This document shows positions 35,968 through 45,805 of a stretch of 64,000 bases of DNA, one piece after another (the stretch's first letter is position 1; each line of letters begins with the position of its first letter). Made by a program: the position numbers and the translations under genes. The notes under the pieces are model-generated. The model did not search any database and had not been told where the DNA came from. It saw only the letters and a program-made list of their open reading frames with translations. Location of the stretch: positions 1,612,001-1,676,000 of the forward strand of contig JAEUWY010000001.1 in NCBI GenBank assembly GCA_022059125.1, written 5' to 3'. This DNA is from Corynespora cassiicola. Lineage: Eukaryota; Ascomycota; Dothideomycetes; Pleosporales; Corynesporascaceae.

Positions 35968-36135
35968 TCATTGCTTGGAGGTGCAGGGCTGGCAGCGCAC
36001 CGTCTTGCAGTGCTTGCACTTGTAGATGGACAGGTGCGGGCCCGAATGGCAGGTATTGCACGTCCAGACGATGACGGTGTTGGGGGACTTTAACAGCTCG
36101 AACTCGTGCTTGCATGGTGCCGGGGTGACTGCCAT
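35968..36135 (-). CDS. Small Cys-rich, probable zinc-binding protein
   Basis: 55 aa from the ATG at 36135, within a longer open frame whose upstream part has no protein-like pattern. Sequence features: CKHEFELLKS, then CNTCHSG, CKHCKTVRCQPC; eight Cys and three His in 55 residues, enough for two zinc sites of the ribbon or treble-clef kind. The aromatic/hydrophobic spacing between pairs (TVIVWTC, HLSIYKC) is like a genuine zinc ribbon. No named family recognised. Isolated between two long spacers. Confidence 0.6.
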   Translation of the reverse strand: MAVTPAPCKHEFELLKSPNTVIVWTCNTCHSGPHLSIYKCKHCKTVRCQPCTSKQ

Positions 36136-37809
36136 TGTGGGCCGGAGGGAGAGGCGGAGAGATGGGTGCAGGCAGACAGGCGTAGAGGGACTGGACTGGA
36201 CAGAACGGGGCGAGACAGGGCTGAGGGCGGATGGAGTCTTGAGCAAGTCAGAGGGGGGCACCTTTGTACTCTGGGGAATGCGGAGCCTCTTACTGCTGCT
36301 CGGCGGAGGCCAACAGAGGCAGGCAGGCAGGACAGGGAACCGGGGGAAACGGGCGTGGGATGGCGGAGAGCGGGCTTTTTGAATCGTGGCTCTCGGGGGC
36401 TGCAAAAGCAAAGCTGATCAGAACGGTGGATTCCTGATTCCAGAAGCGTTGATGGTTTGCTTGATGGCCTCTGAACGGCGCGGCCCCGGCCCATTTTATA
36501 CTGCCCAGCTGTCTCTCCCAGGTGTACTGGGGATTTGGGGCTAGCATGACTGGCCCCAAAAAACGATACAAAAAGGTACCTCCATCTCCACCGCCGCGGC
36601 CGCCTACCGTGCAACGCCTACTGCTGCGCGCAGTCGCGCAGGCGTGCAGCCGCAGAAGCCGCCCCTCGTCTTCGTCTGTCTTCGTCGTCGTCGTCGTTGT
36701 CGAAGCGGGAAAACCAAAGCAGAGCCCGTCGACCGAAGCAGCAATCGATGCACGGCGCCTGGTGGCACAGCACCGTCTCCCCCGTCTCCCCCCCCCTCCC
36801 CCCGATGGACCATGTCCTCGCCAGCCCACCACCAAAGGCCCTCTTGTCAGACACAGGCTTGCCGTTTCCGCAGCCGCGGCCGTGGGAGCTGGACCTGGAC
36901 GTCTGCTGCGTCACACTAATCATGACGGACCCCAGCAGCATCGCCGTCATGGCTCTCGTCAGTCTTGCCAGGCCCGTCTGTCAAGATTGTCCTAGAGACC
37001 TTGTCCCTGGTGCAGGGCCAGGGCGGGATCCGCGAGCCACACGGCGGCCAGTGAATACTCCCGGCACAGTGGATTGGGCTAAGGGCGAGCTGGGGTCGGC
37101 ATTTAGAGTTTGGGGCGGCTGCTTTTTTGCTCCTGCTACGCTGCCTCCAGGCTTGTCTGCTCTGCCTGCTACACGTGCGGGAGATCCAACCTTGGACGTC
37201 CAACTGTCCTCTGCCTGCCCTGCCCGCCCTTTCGTCCCATTGCTTCTGCGACGACTCGCCCGTTGTGCGGCAGCAGCGGCTTCCCGGAGCACACGGCGCC
37301 GGAAGGGGCCTGGCGCAGCCCGCTCCAGCCAGCTGCAGCCGCCAGACACCGTTTCCAGCGGCAGCCCCATCCTGCGCTGCATCTGCCCTCCCTCTGCCCT
37401 CCCTCCCGGGGCCTCTTTTTTGGCCTTTGCTTCTGCACGTCCAGCCGCCCGCAGCCAGCCTTCCGCAGCCTCGTAGCCGTCGAGCAGCACCCCCTCGGTC
37501 ACACCGCAGCGCCCGAGCCCGGTATGCGGTTCAGGCCTGCGCGCTGAACGGTTACATGCTAGCAACCCAGCCCGCGTTTGCTTCTGCCCTCCATGTAACC
37601 TGCAGAAAGCGGAAGACGGCCGGCCACGACGAGAAATCGGGCCAACCGCATGGGTGCGAGGAAAAAGAGACGGCTTGCGATTATCATTCCCCTGGAAGCC
37701 GCAGCGCCCAGGAGAAGCTCGGTCGAGGGACTCGCCAGCAACGTCGTCTGTATCGCATCTGCTTCCGTCGACGTACCTGGATGGCTGCGAAACCGCTGCC
37801 TCGGGCCCC

Positions 37810-37838
37810 GCAAGCCTGCAAGCCTGCAAGCCTGCAAG
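37810..37838. repeat. (CAAGCCTG)n tandem repeat
   Basis: About 3.6 copies of an 8-bp unit. Confidence 0.85.
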
Positions 37839-38066
37839 ATCGATTGCCTGGCAGCCTCTCGGTTTGTTTTCCGGCCCAGGCGCTGTCATGCCATTGTCAT
37901 TGCCTGTGCCGTGCCCTGCCTTACCTGGAGCCCCGCAAACGGCTAGCTCCACGCGGCAGAAGCATACCTGGGCAGGCCCAGGCATAGCCGCAGGCGCAGG
38001 CGCAGACGCGACGCGTGGTCAGCCGAGTCCTCACTCCTCTCACTTGCTATCAATATCCACACGAGC

Positions 38067-38088
38067 TAGAGAGAGAGAGAGAGAGAGA
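38067..38088. repeat. (GA)n microsatellite
   Basis: About eleven GA units. Confidence 0.9.
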
Positions 38089-39367
38089 CATGCTGTGACG
38101 ATGGGCAACCTTCCCTCTGCCCCCCTCTCCACCCCCCCCTACCCTCCGTGTCCCCCCTGGTTGCATGGGATCGCGGCGAACCTGGCGGTCGGTTCCACAA
38201 ATGCCAGATCGGTGTGACCATCGAATGCGTCGTGCACTCACGGGCGCTCGTGGCGCATCCCATGCCAGGACCGATGCGCGTCATCCCCTAGCCTCTTCAG
38301 CTCCGTTTCTGCGACTTTGGGTCGTTTCTTTGCTGCGCCAAGCCCATTTGTCTCTCGCCCACGCGACCCCGATGCATTCCATGCCTCCTGCCACCCAAGT
38401 CCCCTGGGCCGGTCGATGCAACCAAGCTGTATGGCGGCCACCCTCCCTTTCCCCCTTCCCGGGCTCGCGGTTCCCGTCGTGGCGGCCAGCACTGCAACCT
38501 CCAGGAACGTCTCCAGCACTCCTGTCGGTACTCGAGCTAGCCTTACCGACCACCACCACCACCACCACCCCCAATAGCCCAAACCTTCTTCTCCTTGGAG
38601 CCAGTCCCAGGTCCCGCGTAGAGTCAGGGCCCCCGGCTCGCGCGACCACCAGACATCCAAAAAGCACACGGCTGGGCGCCGCACCCGTGACTGTGTATCG
38701 AAGGCAGGTCCAACATGGCAAGGCGCAGAGGTGCTCCACGTCCAACGAGGTACAGCAGCCGACCCGCGGTTTCCAGCTTCCCTCACATTCCGAACCAGGT
38801 ACTCGGAAGCACACCGATGGCGGCTGAGGGCGTGGCCTAGCGGCCACAATGCTTCATTGACTGCTGTCGTGCATGCCGTTTTCTGTCACTGGACAGGCAC
38901 AGCGTCGCCGACGGCGTCCCTTCTGGTGCCTTTCTCCCGCAGAGCCGCCGGCTAAGAGGCAGCGTAGCTTCAGCAGTGGAGACTGGCATTGGCGGCCAAT
39001 CGGGGCATTCTTCGATAGCCTCATGATCCTCCCGCAGCCACCCTACCGGAAGAGTGGGCTCAGGGAGACAGATCGTGTTTGTCGTGCCCGGTCGAGGGGC
39101 CCGCCTTGCCCGCTTGGGGTCGAGCCATGGTGACACAGGGCTCGGCGACATCCGACTGCGTCTTGATTGGCTTGGGCACCACGAGACCCTCCTCCTAACC
39201 TCTCCCTCCTATATCCATCCTCGACCGCGACGGTGCCTGCCTGGGGTGGTGGCACCATCTCACCGCCAGGTACAGTGCTACCATTGGACGCGGTATCTCT
39301 CCTGATGCTCTTGGCGGGGGCTTCGATATCAATGGCCCACTACTGCAATCGGCCTCTGCTACCCTTG

Positions 39368-39383
39368 CCCCCCCCCCCCCCCC
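39368..39383. repeat. C16 homopolymer
   Basis: Sixteen consecutive C; the length may be inexact in the assembly. Confidence 0.85.
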
Positions 39384-39808
39384 TTCCCCTTCTCTGTTGC
39401 GTATTGGCGGCGTCGATCAGGCACGTCTGCGTCCAAAAGCATCGAAGATCGCTATCTCAACATATTCATTTTGGGCCCGCCGCGTGACATGGACAAGTCT
39501 GCACTACTCGTGCCTTGGGTAGCTTCTGCAAAGGGAAAATGCAATCACGCACAGTGGGTGCTCCATGGTGCCATGGAGTCGTCGAGTGCACGACTGCTAC
39601 GTCGGCGCGGCCAATCAGCTCGTTTCCTGTGTGGGGACGGCCTGCAGCGGCGTGGGCAACGTCTTGCCTCGAGGTACCCGATCGAGGTCATGGTGACGGC
39701 AGGGCGGGTGGGACAGAGTGCAGAAGCAGCAAGCGGGAAGTCAGGAAATCAGGAATCGGGAAGCAGGAAGCAGGAAGCAGAAGCAGACAGGCTCAATTAG
39801 GCTGAACT

Positions 39809-40538
39809 CTACCAAAGAGAGAGCTGCAGGTAGCGCGTATCGACCCTACAGTCAGAATCAGACACGTACGTGCCGGTCACACGACATGGGGTTGGATACG
39901 CACCAGGTCCCAAACTTGTGGCCGACGTTCCTCAAATGGCCGACGTCTTCGAATCCATGCTTGAGGTAGAAGTCCCGCAGCCCCAGTCCCTTTTTCCAGC
40001 CAGACTCATCCACACTCATGCACGCTATCACGGACCGCACCTTGTCGTCGTCGCCCCTCGGGATGCTGACATAGTCGGGGAACTGTTCTGGTGACGTGAG
40101 AATGTCTGTCAGTTTACGCAGCAGCCGCGACCCCACGCCGGCCCCCGTGTGGTCGGGGTGGCAGAAGAGGGACAGCTCGACGGTATGCCGGTAGCCCCTC
40201 CGGGCGCTCCTGTAGCCCGTGGCGTAGGCAAACCCGACGACGTGCTGGGCCTGGTCGACGGCCACGACGTAGGGCAGGCGCTGGGCGACGACGTCGAGCC
40301 AGGTCTGGCGGATGTCCTGCGGCGGCGAGGGGTCCAGGGCCAGGGTGGTGACGGTGTTGAGGACATAGTGCTCGAGGATGGAGTGGATCGCGGGGATGTC
40401 TGCTTCAGAGCACGGACGGAGCGTGGCCGCAGGCGGAGGCATCATTGGAGGGCTGGCCCAGAGGCTGCTTGGTGCTGGTCGCGTGGCCCAGACGCTGGAA
40501 GCTTGTAGTACGATGCAGCGCGCAGCGGGACGGCGCAT
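39809..40538 (-). CDS. GNAT-family N-acetyltransferase
   Basis: Exons 39904-40538 and 39809-39845; intron 39846-39903 (GTGCGT..CTGTAG, 58 nt); 223 aa. The unspliced frame ends in an unlike tail; splicing gives [16 protein letters not shown], the C-terminus expected of phosphinothricin/methionine-sulfoximine-type acetyltransferases. Acetyl-CoA site: [17 protein letters not shown] (Q/RxxGxG/A type), with ELSLF before it and [20 protein letters not shown] after it. The first 31 residues ([20 protein letters not shown]...) are Arg-rich with no acid and may be a mitochondrial presequence; if not, translation starts at the ATG at 40445 (192 aa). Substrate unknown. Divergent from the PRS gene with ~320 bp between start codons. 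Confidence 0.87.
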
Positions 40539-40859
40539 AAAGAGAAGTGCGGTCCTCAGCAAACGCAAGTCCGCAGTACATAGCAGTCCCAGACCCTCCC
40601 TCTGGGCACTGCCTCTGTTATCGATATACGATAGACAGCGGGCTGCTTCCGCTGCCGCCGCTGCTGCTGCTGGTGCTGCTGCTGGTCGCGTGAGACGCTC
40701 GCTCGGCCCTTCTGATCGGCCCGGCCGCCAAGCCCAAACGCGCATCCGACCGCCGACATGTCTGGAAATTTTGACTTTGACCACACTTCCCACCCTCGAC
40801 TCCGTCCCCGCACGCAGCTCGAACACTACGAGACCCTCAGCTTGCTCGGCCCCCCAACC
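40539..40859. promoter_or_regulatory. Divergent promoter, GNAT and PRS genes
   Basis: 321 bp between start codons with a GCTGCTGCTG-rich patch at ~40655-40685. It shrinks to about 220 bp if the PRS start is the in-frame ATG at 40758. Confidence 0.4.
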
Positions 40860-42727
40860 ATGCGCGGTGCAATCGTCTTCAGCGGGTCGTCGCACCCGGT
40901 GCTCGTCGACGGCATCTGCGACCGACTGGGCATGAGGCGGGGGTCCGCGTCGCTGAGCAAATTCGCCAACGGGGAGACGTCAGTGCAGATTCGTACGTCC
41001 TGGACATTTTGCGCCCTGGCGCCCAAGACTGCTCGTGTGCCCGCCACTGATGCCAGCTACAGACACGTCCATCCGAGACAAAGATGTCTTCATCGTGCAG
41101 AGCGGGAGCGAGAAGTGCGTTCACCGCCCACCGCCCCCCCTCTGACCCGCCCAGCTAACCCGCCAGAATCAACGATGCCGTCATGGAGCTGCTGATTATG
41201 ATTTCTGCCTGCAAGGGCGGCTCAGCAAAGTCAATCACGGGTATGGTCCCCCGCAACCCTAATTTTTTTTTGGCATCCCCGCCGGCTAACCCCGCGCAGC
41301 TGTCATGCCATACTTTCCCTACTCCCGCCAGTCCAAGAAGAAGCAGCACCGCGGGGCCATTACTGCCCGCATGGTGGCTAACCTCCTCCATATTGCCGGC
41401 GTGCATCATGTCATTACCATTGATTTGCACGCCTCGCAGATGCAAGGCTTCTTCAAGTGCCCCGTCGACAATCTCGTCGCTGAGCCCCTCCTCGCCCGCT
41501 GGATTCGCGTCAATGTGCCCAACTGGAGGGAGGCCGTGGTCGTCAGCAAGAACCCCGGTGGCACAAAGCGAGTCACGTCTCTGGCCGATGCATTGAAGCT
41601 TAGCTTCGGCATCGTGACCACCGACAGGCGGAGGACGGCTACGGCTGTGCATTGGAACGAAAGTGCCATGTTCGAACAGCTGAGGCTCGACGGCACTTAT
41701 GAGACTCCGGGCTTGGTCGAGGCGGCTCTGGACGCTGATGCCAACATTACGTCCGCCAACAACGCTACCCCCAGGCAAGACAAGGTTCCGGACCCGTCAA
41801 AACCGCCCAACCCTCGGACGCGGGCTCCCTCTAACCCCATGAGGCGAGCCAATGGCACCTCGGAATCTTTGGGATCTCTAGGCAGCCCTCTGTCGAAATC
41901 AGTACGCGCAGAGTCGATTGTAGAGCCTGGTGTGCCTCTGGAGCCGATTCGTGCAGAAGCCGAGACGGTAGCAGACGAGGCCCAGGCCGACAACGAAGAC
42001 GATGGTGAAGAGAGTGGAGACGAGTATACTGATGAGGTATGTCATCCCCAACACGCATGGAATGCAACTAATTGTTCAGCGCGCACGCGACGTCATACAC
42101 GGTCGTCTGGTCCAGGGTCACATTGTCGACGAAGACCACCCCTCGCCATCCATGTCTGCCGTGTCAAACTCTACCTGGCGCAACCGCCCGCCATCGGAGG
42201 GCGAGAACGATGACATTCCCAACAACATGATGGCTTCCTTCGTGTCGACCACTTCGTCTGTGAACCGCCATAGGGATGGCGAACACGCGCATGCGCTTGG
42301 CGGTACATATGACGCTGCGGCCTCTTCGGAAGATGAGGAAGAGGATCTCAAGAATCCCCAACTGGAGACCATGGTCACTCTTGTCGGAAACGTCAAGGAT
42401 CGACCCGTCTTCATTGTAGACGACATGATTGACAAGTCGGGCTCGTGGATCGCAGCTGCCGAGACTGTGGTCAAACGCGGCGGTGCTACCAAGGTCTACT
42501 GCATGGCCACTCACGGTCTCTTTGGCGGAGACTGCCTCGAGGAGATGATCAATTGCGAGTGCATCGACAAGATTGTCGTCACCAACGCATTCCCCATCCC
42601 CGAGCACAAGCTGGCACAGGCCGGGAACAAGATGGTTGTCCTCGGCGTCGACAACCTGCTCGCCGAAGCTATCCGCCGCAACCACCACGGAGAGAGCATC
42701 TCTCAGCTTTTCATGCATTATGATTAG
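40860..42727 (+). CDS. PRS1: Ribose-phosphate pyrophosphokinase (PRS1/PRS5-type)
   Basis: Exons 40860-40992, 41063-41114, 41167-41240, 41300-42036, 42080-42727; 547 aa. Makes PRPP from ribose 5-phosphate and ATP for purine, pyrimidine, His, Trp and NAD synthesis. Motifs: [51 protein letters not shown], metal site [20 protein letters not shown] and the PRPP loop [18 protein letters not shown]. Length far exceeds the ~320-aa classical enzyme because ~220 residues (about 201-420), acidic and Ser/Pro-rich, are inserted before the PRPP loop. Such a non-homologous insertion marks the Prs1/Prs5 subunits of yeast hetero-oligomers, linked there to cell-wall integrity. The PRPP loop has KSGS where catalytic homologues have T/AGT. 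An in-frame ATG at 40758 would add 34 residues. Confidence 0.93.
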
Positions 42728-43260
42728 GATCAAAAATGGTCTGAAGATGGGAAAAGAAGAATTGGCCCGTTTTACACGGATACGGATTGACCCCATGATG
42801 CACTTAGCAAGGCGCAGGGAAAAACTTTACAGTGCTGTGATTCAGGGTTGGGGTTCTGGCGTTCAGGGAGTGCCCAAGACTGGCGGGTCGGTGCCCCTCC
42901 TGGTTTTCCCCTGGTTTTTTTTCCCTCTCTTCATGGCCAGAAGCCTTTTGAGGGAACGAAGTTATGGCGATATGCTGTGTATTGATACCGAAGAGTAAGT
43001 GACGGCCTGAAAGGGGCTGTGAATGATACCATCTAACCTGTGGTCTTTTTTTCTTTCGGTCCATTTTTTCTCTTTCTATTCTTTCATTTCCTTGAGAATG
43101 TTTTATGCCTTGTTGCATCGCAATCGAGAGATTTGTGGTACAGAGAAGGTCATGTATGCATGCATGCATACAGAAAATAACCAACGATGCGGGGCTTGGG
43201 CCCCGCAGGAATCCCGTTCTTGATACGGGGGGTTCTTAACGGAGCGTTGGGAGAGTGATA

Positions 43261-43398
43261 TCATAGCCCCTGGAGATTTCGAACCGTGAGGTTTGGGTCT
43301 CTAGGGGAGAGAGGAGTGCCCCGATGCTGGCTTTCGGGCTCGACCCCCTTTTTGGGGGGGGCGGGTCGGTGGAGGTTGGAGGGGAGTCTCTTGGACAT
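43261..43398 (-). CDS. Possible 45-aa basic protein
   Basis: ATG at ~43398 in a longer open frame: MSKRLPSNLHRPAPPKKGVE... ending VRNLQGL. Basic, Pro-rich, no domain. An additional Pro-rich open frame lies upstream (43585-43938). Evidence is weak; may be chance. Confidence 0.2.
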   Translation of the reverse strand: MSKRLPSNLHRPAPPKKGVEPESQHRGTPLSPRDPNLTVRNLQGL

Positions 43399-44448
43399 GT
43401 TTTGTTTGTGCAGGTGATGTGATGTGTGATGGGATGTTGGGGCGGAGAAGGGAGGGAGAGGGGGAGGTCCCTGGTGGAGTCTTAAGAGTGGACTTTGAGG
43501 GGACTGGGGACTGGGGAGGGAGGAAGGGGGGTTTGTAGTTTGGATGGAATGATGAATTGTGTTGTGCTCTTGCATTTTTTCTTCCTATAAGGGACGGTTC
43601 TGTGTTTTGTGTGTGGTGACGGCGTTTTGAGTTGCATCTGTCGTCTGTGAGGCGGACTTGGTCGGCTTATCTGCCATCTCGAGGTCCGAAATGGTGCGGG
43701 CTTGGAGTCTTGTTCGGTGGTTGGTGATGGTTCGTCGTCGTCTTGGAGCTGGGATATGGATATCAAGAGATGCTTGCGGTATTGCGGTTGTGATGAGATC
43801 CTGCTGGTGCGGTCTTGGCCAGTGTACCTTGAGGGTTGTGGCCGGGTTGTTGGTGGAGAGTCGAGGGCATGGTGCGTCCGCAACGAATGTTCTTGTAGGA
43901 AACCTTGTGAGAGATGGGATTTGAAGAGAGCGTTCCATCTAGAGGATTACTCGGAGGGTCTCATGTACAAACGGAGGGTATCAGGAAATTAAATGTAAAC
44001 GGAATCAGGCCCCTTCACCCTGTAGCGCAAAAGTGCCACCAAGTTTTTAACACAACTGAGGTCATATTCGGAACTGAATTCTCAGTATTGATTGGTTATT
44101 GTGCTGATAAAGTATCAACTAGCTGTCACAAAGAAAGCTAGGCCTTCGACCTAGGGTAAGGACTGTGTGGTTTTATAGCGGAAGGCGAGCTTGCAGACGT
44201 CGGCCAGATCATCCACTCAGTACTGTACTAAGAAAAGCTTATGAATAGCCAAAAATTGGGAAAAGGGCTTAGGTTAGAGAACCTTGAATTATATAGTCCA
44301 ATGACAACACTGCTGCAAACCTTGATGAACACCTCATAGAGTACGACACGTAATTCCCCCACCATCCCTAGCGCTTATCGAACCCGCCAAGAACAGGTAA
44401 GCTTCTCCAACTCGAGAGGACATTCGTCCAATTGGTTATGTATATGTT

Positions 44449-44503
44449 CGGCTAGGGACCCAGACGCTCAGAACGGCTAGGGACCCAGACGCTCAGAACG
44501 GCT
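44449..44503. repeat. 25-bp direct duplication
   Basis: CGGCTAGGGACCCAGACGCT plus five more bases occurs twice back to back, followed by the first five bases of a third copy. Confidence 0.9.
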
Positions 44504-44789
44504 CGCCGAGCTCTTTATGCTGCTCAGCCACGTCCACAGAGAATACTACCTAGGTATTAATTGTTTTGAAGGAACCCTCTTGCAATTCTTATCCAGCCAA
44601 AAAAAAATAAAAATTATTCCACTTGCCTTGACAGATTTGTCCTACAGTATAACTTTATAGTGCTTTGCATTTTCTTCTTGAATGGGACCTAGGTAGCGTA
44701 CTACAACGCTATCGCTCTTCCATCTTTGATCGCGACGAGTGCGGCCTCGTCACATGACCCTTTATCTCAAAACACCTTGGCACGCACCA

Positions 44790-45508
44790 ATGTCAACATC
44801 AACACCTACAGTCTCCTCGCTTCGCGATGCTTATGTCAGAGACAAGAATGTATGGCGGCCAGACGGAGATACCGCTATCGCTGTTTTTTTTGGAACAATC
44901 ACGATGTTTGTGGCGACTCTGCAGCTCTTCATCGGATGGCGAGCATACGAATTACAAAGAAGGCATACGGGAATTCCCTGAAGTATGTTTCATAAACAAG
45001 TTGTGCTAGCGGTATCACTGTATTGGCCCAGCTAACAACTGTTCTAAGATCACCTTGGTTCGCCTACATCAGTCACAGAGGGCCAAGACACATAATTTAT
45101 ACGACATGGACAGCATGTTCGATACCGCGCCGAACAGCACGATGCTTGGTCTCATACAACACTTAATGCTTGAATACTCAAACTTCGATCCGAGAAATTT
45201 ACTCGAGTATCCCGACATTGAGTGGCAACCAAACATAACCAGTGGACTTATGCAATCAGTTAAAACAACTGCATAGGGGCTTCCACTACATTAGTTGGGT
45301 TGAGCTTACGCCATATAACACTCTATGCGCATGTGCGGCACTCTTTTTCCTTCTTCTTTCTTATTCCAGGGGGGTCCTAGTTCGCATTCATTATACACGG
45401 AATCACGCACACGCTCGCTTTCCGAAGTGTTGTCACGACGTTCTTAATGTATTTCATTACCACCCGGAATCAAATCCACATATGCGCACGTATTTTTTCA
45501 TTACCTAG
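44790..45508 (+). pseudogene. Decayed membrane-protein gene
   Basis: The ATG at 44790 opens MSTSTPTVSSLRDAYVRDKN, then a transmembrane helix (TAIAVFFGTITMFVATLQLF) and WRAYELQRRH, and stops at 44981. A one-base shift continues into EFPE, an intron-like GTATGT..AACTAAC..AG (about 44992-45049), then ITLVRLHQSQ...MDSMFDTAPNSTMLGLIQHL...NITSGLMQSVK; a second shift near 45255 leads to QLHRGFHYISWVELTPYNTL and a second hydrophobic segment (CACAALFFLLLSY). Two frame breaks in otherwise coherent coding sequence point to a pseudogene; assembly errors are possible. A functional 63-aa single-pass protein from the first frame is an alternative. Family not recognised. Confidence 0.45.
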
Positions 45509-45805
45509 GATATTCTTGTCAATACATCTCAGGGAGTACAGACGGCAGGGCATGGCTCTACGATTCATATGTATGAAGACATGAAAATGGAGTTTCAACA
45601 TTGTGTTTCTGCATGCGGGTTTCTTTTAGGTAAAACTTCTATTTCAATAGATTTTTAAAGATGAGCCAGATAGTTGTTAAGTGTCATAACTCATTTGATA
45701 TTCATAAAAGAAGGTAAGGGTAGTATATACGCCATCGAGTCTTCCCCCCGTTTTCCTATCGTTATTTACTTCCCCATCCACCAAATCTCTATTGCACACC
45801 ACCCT
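45509..45805. other. Intergenic, AT-rich
   Basis: Short spacer in the 3' flank of the following minus-strand gene; nothing recognised. Confidence 0.4.

Larger units (their letters stand above)
36136..39808. other. Long GC-rich intergenic region
   Basis: 3.7 kb. ORFs up to 334 codons exist on both strands over the same bases (e.g. 36981-37985 minus against 37127-37987 plus), rich in Arg/Pro/Ala/Gly/Cys, which is what GC-rich noncoding DNA yields. Holds a CAAGCCTG repeat, a (GA)n tract and a C16 run. No gene or structured RNA recognised. Confidence 0.5.
42728..44789. other. Intergenic
   Basis: 2 kb with the PRS 3' flank, a weak small ORF at 43261-43398, a (GCAT)n palindrome near 43155, and a 25-bp direct duplication at 44449-44503. 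Composition changes from GC-rich to AT-rich near 44 kb. Confidence 0.45.

Noticed and set aside
36981..37985. 334-codon minus-strand ORF with a 286-codon ORF opposite
   Set aside because: Mirror ORFs in GC-rich DNA with Arg/Pro/Ala/Gly composition, no hydrophobic core or motif.
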